Assembly (NCBI GenBank): GCA_940747215.1
Contig: CALNWS010000003.1
Location: 1 to 64,000, forward strand
Direction: 5' to 3'
DNA: 64,000 nucleotides
DNA from: an uncultured Paraburkholderia sp.
GTDB lineage: Bacteria > Pseudomonadota > Gammaproteobacteria > Burkholderiales > Burkholderiaceae
The notes under the pieces are model-generated. The model did not search any database and had not been told where the DNA came from. It was given only the letters and a program-made list of their open reading frames with translations. This document shows positions 30,081 to 40,788 of the stretch, piece by piece (the stretch's first letter is position 1; each line of letters begins with the position of its first letter). The translations under genes were made by a program, and so were the position numbers.

Positions 30081-30729
30081 TTAGCACAGCTCCGCGGGCG
30101 CGCCCTCCACTTTCCCCGCAATCGCCGCCGACAAACGCCGCAAGTCGAGCAAGGCCGCGTCCGCGCCTTGCAGACCTTCGAGCGTCGTGCCGAGACGTTC
30201 GAGCGCGTCGACGATTTCATCGATCCGCTTCGACTGCGTGGCGGCATGGTCGATCAGCCCGTGAATGGCGAGCGACACCGGATCGTAGGCATTCGGCGTG
30301 ATGCCGTACGCGCAGAACGCGCTGCGCTCCGTGGCACGCTTCCGCCCCGACGATCACGCCGCGTTCGAGCGTCGGATGACGCTTCGCGCCGCGCGTGAGC
30401 GACGTGCCGCCGAGCGTGACACCCTGATAGATCGTGCAGTCGTCGCCGATCTGTGCGGTTTCGCCGATGACGACGCCCATGCCGTGATCGATGAACACGC
30501 GCCGCCCGACCGTTGCGCCCGGATGGATTTCGATGCCGGTCATGAAGCGCGCCATCTGCGAGACAAAGCGCGCGAGCCAGCGGCGCTTTGCCTGCCAGCA
30601 CGCATAGGCAAACCGGTGCAGCACGAGCGCGTGCAGACCCGGATAGCACATGAGGACTTCCCAAGCGCTGCGGGCGGCAGGATCGCGCTCGCGGATCGTG
30701 GCGATGTCTTCGCGAAGTCTCGTGAACAT
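30081..30729 (-). pseudogene. cysE: Serine O-acetyltransferase with internal deletion
   Basis: CysE acetylates serine, the first step of cysteine synthesis. The start at 30729 gives [20 protein letters not shown]. The hexapeptide-repeat domain is present up to [20 protein letters not shown] and [11 protein letters not shown]. There, at about 30330-30348, roughly 70 codons are missing, including the remaining left-handed beta-helix turns (usually KVLGGFTVG...NAVV...GNPA) and the cofactor-contacting tail. The C-terminal extension resumes in another frame as [20 protein letters not shown], ending GKVEGAPAELC. The catalytic His in [10 protein letters not shown] remains but the trimer core cannot form. 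Unless a second cysE exists, cysteine must come from elsewhere. Confidence 0.9.
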
Positions 30730-30919
30730 GGTAGGGACTGTGTTTTTGGGGACAAAAAGCCGCGTCATTGAAACGGGGCGCGGCGGCGTGCTTGCCGCAT
30801 AGCACGGCGGCAGCTTTGCTTAGAATGTCTTGTGGATTGTAGGGTGATTGAGCTAAACCTGCCGGATGTCCACGCTGCGCGAAAGGTCTGCCCTGCTGCC
30901 GCAAGCGTCCCGTGAATCC

Positions 30920-31589
30920 CTAGGCTTCCCCGTCCCGCCGCGTCTTCAGCAGAATATGTTTGGCGATGCCGCGCAGGATGTTCACTTCTTCGCGCTCAAG
31001 TCCCGAACGCGCGAACAGACGCCGCAGGCGCGGCATCAGCTTCTTCGGATCGGCCGGGTCGAGAAATTCCAGCGCGACGAGCGCGCTTTCGAGGTGCGTG
31101 AACATGCTTTCGATTTCATCGCTCGCGGCGCGCGGGCCCGCAGCCTCGCCCGATGACGCGGTAGCGGCCAGCGCCGCAACCGGACGAAGCAGCATCGCTC
31201 GACGTCTTCGTTCGACAGACCCGTGCGCTCGTTGCCGAACACGAGCGCGATCTTGCCGTGCACCGCCTCGTTGCGCGCGACGCTCGCCGCCGCCCGCGGC
31301 GTCCATTGCGGCGGGCCGTATTTACGCAGACGCGCCGTCAACACAATCGACCAGTACACACCGCTCGCCATCGCGATTGCTTCCGGATCGCTTTGTACGT
31401 GCGGCACGCGCGGCGACACCAGCACGAGACGCGAAAGCCCATGGTTTTCAACGCGCGCGCCGCCGCGCCCACGTTGCCGGGATGACTCGGCTCGACGAGC
31501 ACGAAACGCGTGGACGTGAAGCCGCCGCGCAGTTCGGCGACGGCGGGATCGGAGGAATGGTGAGTGTGTTCCACGATGACGTTCTGCAA
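30920..31589 (-). pseudogene. trmJ: TrmJ-type tRNA/rRNA 2'-O-methyltransferase (SpoU family), deletions and frameshifts
   Basis: TrmJ methylates the ribose of position 32 in tRNAs. The first motif is RFVLVEPSHPGNVGAAARAL with KTMGF, after which the frame shifts to LSRLVLVSPRVPHVQSDPEA. A segment of about 25 codons before WSIVLTARLRKYGPP is missing. The second motif IALVFGNERTGLSNEDVERC is good, but the third (usually IPANP.YxSLNLAQA) is deleted near 31195, which destroys the AdoMet knot. The C-terminal helices resume as ALAATASSGEAAGPRAASDE and end LLKTRRDGEA at 30920. Confidence 0.85.
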
Positions 31590-31976
31590 GCTGAGGAAAC
31601 GTGTATGGTAGTGTCAACCCGCGCCAAGGCCGACCCCGGCGTGGCCGTGATTCACGAAGCGCCCGAGAAATGCATACGAAACCCGAGCGGATGAAAACTC
31701 CACCGCGCCGCGAAGCCGACCGCCGCGACCGGATTCAGGGAAAACTCAGGTAAAATATCTCCATTCGCGTCCAGTTTTCTTCACCGGGATGTCTGGCACC
31801 TCGTTCTTATCCAATTCGTCTCCGTCGGCGGAACGCACCGGGCATCAGACTCCACGTCTCGAGCCGGCGCACGTTCCGTGCTGTTTCCGCGCCGTTTTCA
31901 TGGCGCACAATCAGCGCAGATTCGCGCTCATTTTCCGGTTGGCAGCCGTGCTGCCCCGGCACAAGGATCCAGTCTC
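31590..31976. other. trmJ-suhB divergent intergenic region
   Basis: These 387 bases hold the upstream regions of the divergent trmJ remnant and suhB. A TAAAAT box at 31751-31756 could be a -10 for suhB, but no -35 stands at the right distance. No RNA gene or repeat is seen. Confidence 0.4.
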
Positions 31977-32786
31977 ATGCATCCCATGCTCAATATCGCT
32001 GTGAAGGCCGCGCGCCGTGCAGCCCAGATCATCAACCGCGCGTCGCTCGACCTCGATCTGATTCAGGTCAGCAAGAAACAGCACAACGATTTCGTCACGG
32101 AGGTCGACAAAGCGTCTGAAGCGGCGATTATCGACACGCTCAAGACCGCCTACCCCGATCACGCCATCCTCGCCGAAGAATCCGGCCAGTCGGACAACGA
32201 ATCCGAATACCAGTGGATCATCGATCCGCTCGACGGCACCACGAACTTCATCCACGGCTTTCCGTACTACTGCGTGTCGATCGCGCTCGCGCACAAGGGC
32301 ATCGTGACGCAAGCCGTAGTCTACGATCCGACCCGCAACGACCTCTTCACCGCTTCGCGCGGCCGTGGCGCGTACCTGAACGACCGCCGCATTCGCGTCG
32401 CCAAGCGCGACCGTTTCGCCGACGGCCTGATCGGCACCGGTTTCCCGTTCCGCGAAACGGACGGCCTCGAAGCCTACGGCCGACAGTTCGCCGAAATGAC
32501 CGAAGCCTGCGCGGGCCTGCGTCGTCCGGGCGCGGCCGCGCTCGATCTGGCGAACGTTGCGGCCGGCCGCCTAGACGGCTTCTTCGAACAGGGCCTGAAC
32601 CCGTGGGACGTCGCCGCGGGCAGCCTGCTGATCACGGAAGCCGGCGGCCTCGTCGGCAACTACACGGGCGACTCCGATTTCCTGCACGTTGGCGAAATCG
32701 TCTCGGGCAACCCGAAGGTGTACGCGCAAATGGTCGCGATCCTCTCGCGCTACAGCCGCACGCATCAGCAACCGGCGTCGGCGTAA
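31977..32786 (+). CDS. suhB: Inositol-1-monophosphatase family protein SuhB
   Basis: SuhB is a Mg-dependent phosphatase and in E. coli also a Nus-factor partner in rRNA transcription. The 269-residue product starts [20 protein letters not shown]. Metal-site motifs are all present: AILAEESG (Glu), [18 protein letters not shown] (DxDGT) and [17 protein letters not shown] (WD). Length is normal. It is followed 40 bp later by a strong terminator. Its retention fits a role in ribosome synthesis rather than inositol use. The trmJ neighbour, divergent from it, is broken. Confidence 0.95.
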   Translation: MHPMLNIAVKAARRAAQIINRASLDLDLIQVSKKQHNDFVTEVDKASEAAIIDTLKTAYPDHAILAEESGQSDNESEYQWIIDPLDGTTNFIHGFPYYCVSIALAHKGIVTQAVVYDPTRNDLFTASRGRGAYLNDRRIRVAKRDRFADGLIGTGFPFRETDGLEAYGRQFAEMTEACAGLRRPGAAALDLANVAAGRLDGFFEQGLNPWDVAAGSLLITEAGGLVGNYTGDSDFLHVGEIVSGNPKVYAQMVAILSRYSRTHQQPASA

Positions 32787-32826
32787 GCATCACGGCGATG
32801 CACGCATCGCCTGCTTACCTGCAGAT

Positions 32827-32850
32827 AAAAAAGCGGCTTCGGCCGCTTTT
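32827..32850 (+). terminator. Rho-independent terminator after suhB
   Basis: AAAAGCGGC and GCCGCTTTT form a perfect stem closed by a TTCG tetraloop, with A and T runs on either side, 40 nt after the suhB stop. Confidence 0.85.
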
Positions 32851-32993
32851 CGTTGGCGAGCCTGCACCGCGCGTGGGTTCGTGCTACAAAGCGGGAAGCC
32901 GCGCCGGCACATGCAACTGCCGGCTGCGTTTCGTGCGTCTCTTTCCGCGCCCAACCGTGCGCCTCGTCTCGCGCATCGCCTCCGATCCACTTC

Positions 32994-34285
32994 ATGAAAA
33001 AAGGCTTTTACACAATCATCGCGGCGTAATTCATTTCGTCGCTGGCGGACAACGCCTTGCTGATCGCCGCCATTGCATTGCTCAGCGTGATTCATTCGGC
33101 CGCTTGGGTCACGCGCCGCTACTGCAGATCTTCTTCACCGTTTCCTACGTGCTGCTCGCGCCCTTCGTCGGCGCGTTCGCCGACGCAATGCAAAAGCGTC
33201 ATGTGATGTTCATCTCGAATGATGTTCATCTCGAATGCGCTCAAGGCGAGCGGTTGCCTGATGATGATCGTCGGCGTTCATCCGATGATTGCGTACTTCG
33301 CGGCCGCGTATTCGCCCGCGAAGTACGGCATTCTCACCGAAGCTGCCGCCGGAAAAACTCGTGAAGGCGAACGCGTGGTTCGAATCGGCCACGGTGCTTT
33401 CGACAATCGTCGGCACGATGGTGGGCGGTGCGCTGATCAGCACGTTCGCGGACAAATTCGTCGCGCATGCTCACTTGCCGCTGATCCGCTCTTCCACCGA
33501 CCTCGCAATGTTCGCCGTGATGGTCACGTACGCGATCGCCGCCGCGATCAACATCTTCATTCCGGACACCGGCGCGCGCTATCCGAACCGGCTCGTCGAG
33601 CCGAAGAAACTGGTCGGCGATTTCTATCACTGCTTTAACGTGCTGTGGGCCGACAAGCTCGCGCAGATCGCACGTGGGTCACGACACTGATGTGGGGCGG
33701 CGCCGTCACGCTGCAATTGCTGGTGCTGAAGTGGGCGAACGTGAATCTCGGACTGTCGCTTTCGAAAACGGCCGTCATGCAGGGCGTGACAGGGCTGGGC
33801 ATCGCGGTGGGCACTTCGGCCGCAGCCGCGCTCATTCCGCTGCGCAACTCGCTGCGCGTGCTGCCGGTGGGCATTCTGACGGGTGCCGTGGCGATCGCGA
33901 TGGCGTTCTACAACAAGGATCTGTTTCCGGCAGGCTCGGGCATTCATATCGGCTCTTACGTCGCGCCGATCTACATCCTGCTCGGCCTATCCGCTGATGG
34001 ATCGTGCTCGGCGGCCTCTCCGGCTTTTTCATCGTGCCGATGAACGCAATTCTTCAGCATCGCGGCGCGACGCTGCTGTCGGCCGGACATTCGATCGCGG
34101 TGCAGAACTTCAACCAGAATCTCGCCGTGCTGCTGATGCTCGGCGCGTACGCGTTGCTGCTCACGGCGAAAATGCCGGCGCAATGGATCATCGTGGTGTT
34201 CGACACGTTCATGATGTGGCTCGCGAAACGGCGCAGCGCGGCGAACGCGCGCACTGCCGACATGCGCGCGATGGTCGAAGAGTGA
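32994..34285 (+). pseudogene. lplT: Lysophospholipid transporter LplT (MFS), nonsense codon, tandem duplication, frameshifts
   Basis: LplT flips lysophospholipids across the inner membrane for reacylation. The frame begins MKKGFYTIIAA, then TAA at 33027-33029 (homologues have Gln before FISSLADNALLIAAIALL). The next segment is shifted (PLLQIFFTVSYVLLAPFVGA, FADAMQKRHVMFIS). A perfect 16-bp tandem duplication (33205-33220 and 33221-33236) adds another frameshift. The body continues in pieces: AWFESATVLSTIVGTMVGGA, TLMWGGAVTLQLLVLKWANV, GIGLAVGTSAAAALIPLRN-like text, then [19 protein letters not shown] and [20 protein letters not shown] to the TGA at 34283. At least four lesions. Confidence 0.9.
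33205..33236 (+). repeat. Perfect 16-bp tandem duplication inside lplT
   Basis: GATGTTCATCTCGAAT is repeated without change at 33205-33220 and 33221-33236. The extra 16 bases shift the frame by one within the LplT coding region. Confidence 0.95.
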
Positions 34286-34437
34286 ATCGGCATGATCCGA
34301 CGTGACGTGGCGTGACGCGTCTGCGTATGCGCGCCGCCTAACGCCAGAACGACGGTTGGCCATCCAGCCAGGGCCCGCTCGCCGCGCGGGCGGGTTAAAC
34401 TCACGCCCTGTACAGCTTTCGCAAAAAGACACCGAGG

Positions 34438-37137
34438 ATGGGCATTCAAACCGCAGCGGCCAGCGACGGCACACAACATACGCCGATGATGCAGCAGTAT
34501 TTACGCATCAAAGCGGAACATCCGGGCACGCTCGTGTTTTACCGGATGGGCGACTTCTACGAACTCTTTTTCGAAGATGCGGAAAAAGCCACACGCCTGC
34601 TCGATCTGACACTCACGCAACGCGGTGCGTCGGCGGGCAATCCGATCAAGATGGCGGGCGTCCCGCATCATGCGGTCGAGCAATATCTGGCCAAGCTCGT
34701 TAAGCTCGGCGAGTCCGTCGCGATTTGCGAGCAGATCAGCGATCCGGCTACGTCGAAAGGTCCGGTGGAGCGCAAAGTGGTGCGCGTCGTCACGCCGGGC
34801 ACGCTCACGGACGCAGCACTACTCTCCGACAAGAGCGACGTCTATCTGATGGCGCTGTGCGTTGCGCACAATCGCCGTGGCGTTGCCACGAGCATCGGGC
34901 TCGCGTGGCTCAATCTTGCGAGCGGCGCGCTGCGTCTCGCGGAAGTCGCGCCCGACCAGGTCGCCGCCGCGCTCGAACGCATTCGTCCCGCCGAAATTCT
35001 CGTCGCCGACAACGCGTCCGACTCGGCGAGCTGGACGCCGCCCGTCAATGCAGGCGCCCTAACCCGCGTGCCGGTCTGGCACTTCGACGTCACGTCGGGC
35101 ACGCAGCGTCTGTGCGATCAGTTGGAAGTGGCCAGCCTCGACGGCTTCGGCGCGCATTCGCTCACCTGCGCGTGCGGCGCGGCCGGCGCGCTGCTGTTAT
35201 ATGCGGCCGCGACGCAAGGTCAACAACTGCGCCACGTGCATAGTCTGAAAGTCGAATACGAATCGGAATATATCAGCCTCGATCCCGCCACACGCCGCAA
35301 TCTCGAACTCACCGAGACGCTGTGCGGCACCGAATCGCCTACGCTCTGCTCGCTGCTCGATACATGCTGCACGACGATGGGCAGCCGCTTGCTGCGTCAC
35401 TGGCTGCATCATCCACCGCGTGAGTCGGCGGTGGCGCAGGCGCGTCAGCAGGCAATCGGCGCGTTGCTCGACGCGCCGCCGGGATCGAACGTCGATTCGT
35501 TGCGTGGCGCATTGCGGCAGATTTCGGATATCGAACGCATTACCGGACGTCTTGCGCTGCTGTCGGCGCGTCCGCGCGACCTCTCCAGTTCGCGCGACAC
35601 GTTCATAGCGCTGCCCGAATTGCGCGCACAACTCGCAGGCGTATCCGCGAATGCCGATTCGCTCGCGCGCATCGACGCCGCGCTCGAACCGCCGCAAGCC
35701 TGCGTCGAGCTGCTGCAGCGCGCGGTCGCGCCCGAACCCACCGCGATGGTGCGCGACGGTGGCGTGATCGCTCACGGTTACGACGCGGAGCTCGACGAGT
35801 TGCGTGATATTTCGGAGAACTGCGGGCAGTTCCTGATCGACCTCGAAACGCGCGAGCGCGCACGTACGGGTATCGGCAATCTGCGTGTCGAATACAACAA
35901 GGTGCACGGCTTCTATATCGAAGTGACGCGCAGCCAGACCGACAAAGTACCGGACGACTACCGGCGCCGTCAGACGCTGAAGAACGCTGAGCGCTACATC
36001 ACGCCGGAACTGAAAACGTTCGAAGACAAGGCGCTGTCCGCGCAGGAGCGCGCGCTTGCCCGCGAGCGTTCGCTCTACGACGCGCTGCTGCAAACCTTGC
36101 TGCCGTTCATTCCCGATTGCCAGCGTGTGGCGGCTGCGCTCGCCGAACTCGATCTGCTCGCCGCATTCGCGGAACGTGCGCGCGCATTGGATTGGGTCGC
36201 GCCCACGTTCTCGCCGGACGCCGGCATCGAAATCGAACAGGGACGTCATCCGGTTGTCGAGGCACAGGTCGAGCAATTCATTGCCAACGACTGCACGCTC
36301 ACGACCGAGCGCAAGCTGCTGCTCATCACCGGCCCGAACATGGGCGGTAAATCCACTTTCATGCGGCAGACCGCGCTGATCGCGCTGCTCGCTTACGTGG
36401 GCAGCTATGTGCCCGTGCGGCGCGCGTCGTTCGGTCCGATCGACCGCATCTTCACGCGTATCGGCGCAGCGGACGATCTGGCCGGCGGCCGCTCCACGTT
36501 CATGGTCGAGATGACGGAAGCGGCGGCGATTCTGAACGACGCCACACCGCAAAGTCTCGTGCTGATGGACGAGATCGGCCGCGGTACGTCCACGTTCGAC
36601 GGCCTCGCGCTCGCTTGGGCGATTGCACGGCATCTGCTGTCGTACAACGGCTGTCACACGCTCTTCGCCACGCACTATTTCGAACTCACGCAACTGCCCA
36701 CCGAATTCGCGCACGCGGCGAACGTGCATCTGTCGGCGGTCGAACATGGACACGGCATCGTGTTCCTGCACGCGGTGAACGAAGGGCCGGCGAACCAGAG
36801 CTACGGCTTGCAGGTCGCGCAGCTCGCGGGCGTGCCGAACGCGGTGATCCGCGCGGCGCGCAAGCATCTGGCGCATCTCGAACAACAGTCGGCCGTGCAA
36901 CCCACGCCGCAACTCGATCTGTTCGCTGCGCCCATGCCCGCGTTGCTCGAAGACGCAAATCACGAAGAATACGATACGCGCCGCACGAATGCCGACGAGC
37001 GCGCGATGTCGCCGGCCATGCAAGCGCTCGCCGAGCGTCTGCGCGCGATCGATCCAAACGAGCTGCGTCCGCGCGAAGCACTCGATCTGCTTTACGAGTT
37101 GCACGAACTGGCCGCTGCGCCAGATGCGGATCATTGA
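34438..37137 (+). CDS. mutS: DNA mismatch repair protein MutS
   Basis: MutS recognises mismatches and small loops. The 899-residue frame is complete. The mismatch-binding Phe-x-Glu lies in [16 protein letters not shown] (about residues 33-48). The connector and lever domains are regular. The ATPase has Walker [12 protein letters not shown] (632-640), Walker [15 protein letters not shown], the signature [14 protein letters not shown] and the HTH-like C-terminus. No lesion is seen. This matters for the window: the short tandem duplications and one-base slips in neighbouring genes are not explained by loss of this gene, though MutL is outside the window. Confidence 0.97.
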   Translation: MGIQTAAASDGTQHTPMMQQYLRIKAEHPGTLVFYRMGDFYELFFEDAEKATRLLDLTLTQRGASAGNPIKMAGVPHHAVEQYLAKLVKLGESVAICEQISDPATSKGPVERKVVRVVTPGTLTDAALLSDKSDVYLMALCVAHNRRGVATSIGLAWLNLASGALRLAEVAPDQVAAALERIRPAEILVADNASDSASWTPPVNAGALTRVPVWHFDVTSGTQRLCDQLEVASLDGFGAHSLTCACGAAGALLLYAAATQGQQLRHVHSLKVEYESEYISLDPATRRNLELTETLCGTESPTLCSLLDTCCTTMGSRLLRHWLHHPPRESAVAQARQQAIGALLDAPPGSNVDSLRGALRQISDIERITGRLALLSARPRDLSSSRDTFIALPELRAQLAGVSANADSLARIDAALEPPQACVELLQRAVAPEPTAMVRDGGVIAHGYDAELDELRDISENCGQFLIDLETRERARTGIGNLRVEYNKVHGFYIEVTRSQTDKVPDDYRRRQTLKNAERYITPELKTFEDKALSAQERALARERSLYDALLQTLLPFIPDCQRVAAALAELDLLAAFAERARALDWVAPTFSPDAGIEIEQGRHPVVEAQVEQFIANDCTLTTERKLLLITGPNMGGKSTFMRQTALIALLAYVGSYVPVRRASFGPIDRIFTRIGAADDLAGGRSTFMVEMTEAAAILNDATPQSLVLMDEIGRGTSTFDGLALAWAIARHLLSYNGCHTLFATHYFELTQLPTEFAHAANVHLSAVEHGHGIVFLHAVNEGPANQSYGLQVAQLAGVPNAVIRAARKHLAHLEQQSAVQPTPQLDLFAAPMPALLEDANHEEYDTRRTNADERAMSPAMQALAERLRAIDPNELRPREALDLLYELHELAAAPDADH

Positions 37138-37199
37138 CGCGCACAGGCCTTTGCAGCGTCCGCGCTTCCTTCGCGCGGCGCTGACTGACCATTGCTTGC

Positions 37200-38375
37200 G
37201 TGCTCAACTGTGGCGTGTCTACACCGTTCGCTTTCGCGCAGGCGCCGCAATACGCGTTCGCGGTAATCTCGGGCACGATGCGCAGTCCCGCCGACGAAGC
37301 GCTCACGCAGCGCCTGATCGACGCGATCGGCCGCGAGCGCGACATGTCGTTCATCGTCTACGACGGCAATCTGAAAAGCGGCAAGGAAGCGTGTCGCGAC
37401 GCCTTGTTCGAGCGGCGGCATGCGTTGCTCGAAACGTCGCGCCGGCTCTCATCTTCATTCCAGGCCAGCACGACTGGGTGGATTGCGGCACGAACGACGC
37501 CGGCGCTTTCGATCCCGTCGAGCGGCTCGATCTGTTGCGTCAAACGCTATTCGCCGAGTCCGATTCGATGGGTCAGAACCCCATCGCGTTGACGCGCGAA
37601 AGCGAAGTGTCGCGGTTTCGTCCGTTTCGCGAAAACGTGCGCTGGCAAATAAACGACATCGTGTTCGTCGGCCTGAACGTACCGAGTCCGAATAATTATT
37701 ATCTAACCGCGGGCGGCCGCAACGGCGAGTTTAAAGACCGCGTGGATCGCCAATGCATTCTGGCTCGAACATGCCGCCGAATTTGCAAAGCGCCACGATG
37801 CGCGTGCGGTCGTCGTGTTCATCCAGGGCGACTTCGATCCGGAGCGCTACGAACGCCCTGACCGCTTCGCGTGGCTGCGTTTTGCGCGCAACACGAAGCG
37901 CGACGGCTTTCTGGAATTCAAGCGCAGTCTGGTAAAACTCGCGGAGACTTTCCACGGTCCGGTGCTCGTCATTCATAGCGACGACGAACGCGCGAAAGGC
38001 GGCTTCACGATCGATCAGCCGTTGCGTAACGATAAGGGAGCGCTGGTGTCGAATCTCACGCGGATCGCGCTTGCGCCGCGCGACCGGCTCAACCAGTGGA
38101 TTCAGATCGATGCGGAGCCGGGGAAGAACCGCCGTTCCGTGGAGTGTGCGCGACGTGCCTAAGCAAATTCCTCTGCCGCCGACGCCGCCTGTTCTGACGC
38201 ACGATCAACCAGCGGCTTCGATGCTCGGCGCGTAGGCGCCGCACTCAGAATCGGGAACGAGTCCTGACTTGCCGCCGTTGCTGCAGTCGCCGGGGCAAAC
38301 GCCGGGGTAGGCTCAACCCGATCCGTTCCAGCAAGATCAGTTGCCGCGCATTCCCGCCGACCAAGGCGGCGGCGT
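37200..38375 (+). pseudogene. Exported calcineurin-like phosphoesterase with Pro/Gln-rich tail, decayed
   Basis: The start is uncertain. A signal-like segment (CGVSTPFAFAQAPQYAFAVI) precedes ADEALTQRLIDAIGRERDMS and FIVYDGNLKSGKEAC. A frameshift near 37440 leads to ALIFIPGQHDWVDCGTNDAG, where GQHDW corresponds to the GNHD motif of the family. Later parts are VFVGLNVPSPNNYYLTAGG, then after another shift FWLEHAAEF and VVVFIQGDFDPERYERPDR, and VLVIHSDDERAKGGFTIDQP. After two close frame changes near 38130 the frame continues VRDVPKQIPLPPTPPVLTHD and a Pro/Gln-rich tail with TAG at 38233-38235 and 38308-38310, both at likely Gln codons. It directly follows mutS. Confidence 0.82.
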
Positions 38376-38509
38376 ATGGTCCTGCAACGGCAGGGCAGCC
38401 TGCGACGGGACCAGCAACGGCCGCATCCGCGAGTTCGAATCCGTCTGCGTCCGGCACGTTGGCGCATGCCGGACGCTCTGCTTCCAGTGCGCCTGGCATA
38501 CCCGCAAGC

Positions 38510-39049
38510 TCAGTGCAGCGTGGGCCCTGAGTTGTCGTCGTCGGCTTCGTCGTCTTCATCCAGCACTTCGAGGCCGTCTGCGCCGTGCGCATGCCCGTGC
38601 TGGATTTCGTCTTCCGTTGCGGGACGCACGTCTTTCACCATCAACGCGAAACGCAAGGCCATGCCGGCGAGCGGATGATTGCCGTCGAGCACGACCTTGT
38701 CTTCCGCGACGTCGGTGACGACGTAGACGAGCGAGTCGAGATCTTCATCGCCCTCTTCCGGCGTTCCTTCGAATTGCATACCGACTTCGAGCGGTTCCGG
38801 GAAGCGGTTGCGCGGCTCGATCTTCACGAGCTCTGGATCGTACTCACCGAATGCGTCTTGCGGCTCGAGCTGGATCTGGGTCTCGAAGCCGGCCTCATGG
38901 CCGTCGAGCTCTTCCTCGATCTTGGGGAACGTACCATCATAGCCGCCGTGCAGATAGACCATCGGCTCGTCGCTCTCTTCAATCAGATTGCCCTGTGCAT
39001 CCGACAGCTTGTAGGCGACCGACACGACAGTTTTCTTTGCGATTTTCAT
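38510..39049 (-). CDS. slyD: FKBP-type peptidyl-prolyl isomerase SlyD
   Basis: The ATG at 39049 gives MKIAKKTVVSVAYKLSDAQG. The FKBP half has GGYDGTFPKIEEELDGHEAG, and the insert-in-flap chaperone region QLEPQDAFGEYDPELVKIEP. The tail has HGHAHG, a short metal-binding His run, and an acidic end (LDEDDEADDD). At 179 residues it is a normal SlyD-type protein, which assists folding in the cytoplasm and, in its metal-binding form, nickel delivery. It is intact. It is divergent from the broken L16 hydroxylase gene, with 38 bp between starts. Confidence 0.92.
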   Translation of the reverse strand: MKIAKKTVVSVAYKLSDAQGNLIEESDEPMVYLHGGYDGTFPKIEEELDGHEAGFETQIQLEPQDAFGEYDPELVKIEPRNRFPEPLEVGMQFEGTPEEGDEDLDSLVYVVTDVAEDKVVLDGNHPLAGMALRFALMVKDVRPATEDEIQHGHAHGADGLEVLDEDDEADDDNSGPTLH

Positions 39050-39087
39050 TCGACTCTCCAGAATACAACTCACATTATACGATGTAC

Positions 39088-40362
39088 GATGCCCAAGCGG
39101 CCCACTGACCACCCGGCCGATCAAGCTTCGGCACGGAATTCATCGCCGGCTTCAAAGTCGTCTCGCCGTGCAGAGTCCGCACGCAGGACGAACCCTGTTT
39201 TGCCGCCTTCGCCCGACACACCCATCGCATTGCTCGGCAACATCTCACCGTCGCAATTCATGCGCCGCTACCGGCAGAAAAAGCCGCTGCTGATTCGCTA
39301 GGCCATTCCCGGTATCGAGTCGCCGCTCTCGCGCGACGAGTTCTTCGAGCTCGCCGATCTGGACGAAGTCTAAGCCCGGCTCATCACGCACTTTCGCAAC
39401 AAGTGGCATATGGAGCACGGTCCGTTCGCGCCTGACGAACTGCCTTCAGTGAAGCAACGCGCATGGACGCTGCTCATGCAAGGCGTCGATCTTCATGATG
39501 ACCGTGCGCGCGCCCTGCTCGATCGCTTCCGCTTCGTGCCGGATGCGCTTCTCGACTATCTGATGATCTCCTATGCATCGGACGATGGTGGCGTCGGTCC
39601 GCACTTCGATTCCTACGATGTGTTTCTTTTGCAGGTAAAAGGCAAGCGGCGTTGGCACATCAATAAGCAGAAATCTGACACTGCAGCCCGGTTTGCCGCT
39701 GAAAATTTTACAGAACTCCGTACCCGAAGAAGAGTGGGTTCTCGAACCCGGCGACATGTTGTACCTGCCTCCGCATATCGCTCACGACGGTGTCGCCGAG
39801 GCGAATGCATGACCTGTTCAATCGGATTTCGCGCGCCTTCCGCGAACGGGCTGACCGCGCAGTTCCTCTATCACCTTGCTGAACGGGGCGAAGCGTCAGG
39901 TTCGACAGGTGCGTTGTATCGCGACCCGCAGCAATCTACAGTCGACCGTCCGGCCGAGTTACCCGCTGCGCTCGTCGAAAGAGTTGGCGCGATCCTTGCT
40001 TTCATCAAATGGAAAGAGCAGGACATTGCGTCGTTTTACTTGGAACGTATCTCAGCGAACCCAAGCAGAGTGTCGTCTTCGATCCGCCGCAAAAGCCGCT
40101 TACGGAGGACTGTTTTATCAGTCAGGCAGAGAAGTTCGGGCGGCGGTTGGATCGCAAGACGAGTTTGTTGTAAAATCGCTTTTTCTTCGTAAATGGAGAG
40201 GAAACGTCATTCTATGGCGCGAAAAAGTGGTTGTTTGACCTCGCCGATCACCGCTGTTTGAATGCGAAACGCTTTGTAACACTCTCACAAGATTCGTCGG
40301 TGACAGCATTGATACGCGAGTGGTATCGTGCGGGCTGGATACAAGTGGGCGAGCTTGCGTAA
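39088..40362 (+). pseudogene. roxA: Cupin-type ribosomal oxygenase (YcfD/RoxA, L16 arginine hydroxylase), decayed
   Basis: The family uses Fe(II) and 2-oxoglutarate to hydroxylate an arginine of ribosomal protein L16. The frame begins MPKRPTDHPADQASARNSSP, then SPSQFMRRYRQKKPLLIR and TAG at 39300-39302. AIPGIESPLSRDEFFELADL follows with TAA at 39372-39374. The metal-binding HxD is intact in GGVGPHFDSYDVFLLQVKGK. A frameshift near 39675 leads to LQPGLPLKILQNSVPEEEWV and the second His in LYLPPHIAHDGVAEAN, then another shift to MTCSIGFRAPSANGLTAQFL. The C-terminal winged-helix part is also split (LFDLADHRCLNAKRFVTLSQ) and ends at the TAA at 40360-40362. Confidence 0.88.
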
Positions 40363-40590
40363 CTCCGCCTGCTATACCGTACGCTGAAATTTTATATGAG
40401 AAAGACAACCTGTTGACCCCGGATTTATGGATTGTCAGTACGAAAGTGCATATAATTTCCGCCAAAGCCGTATGGAAGATTCCAGCTCGTCGAAAGAGCG
40501 TCTCCACCAGCGGCCTAAGTCGGTGTTGGAGCACATTACCGGTTTTATTTTGCGCTGTTGCTTACCTTTAAACCATAAAAGGACGTGATC

Positions 40591-40788
40591 ATGAAGAAAT
40601 CCCTCCTCGTAGCATCCCTGTTGGCAGCTGTTGCACTGGCTGCATGCAACAAGAGCAACGACCAAGCCGTTGCTCCGGCTAGCGACGCAGCTGCAGCTTC
40701 GGCACCTGCTGCAGCTTCGGATTCGGCTATGGCTGCTTCGGGTGCTGCTGCTTCGGCTACAGCTCCGGCTTCTGGCGCAAGCCAGTAA
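40591..40788 (+). CDS. Small alanine-rich lipoprotein
   Basis: The ATG at 40591 follows AAAGGACGTGATC and gives a 65-residue protein. MKKSLLVASLLAAVALAAC is a textbook lipoprotein signal with LAAC lipobox (Cys at 19). The mature part is short, NKSNDQAVAP followed by repeats of Ala/Ser/Pro without charged residues. It has no known domain. The compact gene, strong ribosome site and terminator at 40868-40902 suggest it is expressed. Similar short Ala-rich lipoproteins are common in Burkholderia; they resemble entericidin-like peptides only in size and lipobox, so I do not assign that function. Confidence 0.8.
   Translation: MKKSLLVASLLAAVALAACNKSNDQAVAPASDAAAASAPAAASDSAMAASGAAASATAPASGASQ

Noticed and set aside
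35197..37134. A 645-codon open frame antisense to mutS
   Set aside because: It is the complement of a clean mutS with all motifs. Long antisense frames are expected in GC-rich coding DNA. It has no recognisable domain and is Arg/His-rich in a shadow-like way.
40591..40788. Small lipoprotein as an entericidin-type toxin
   Set aside because: It shares only small size and lipobox. The mature sequence is a plain Ala/Ser/Pro run and no antidote gene pairs with it.
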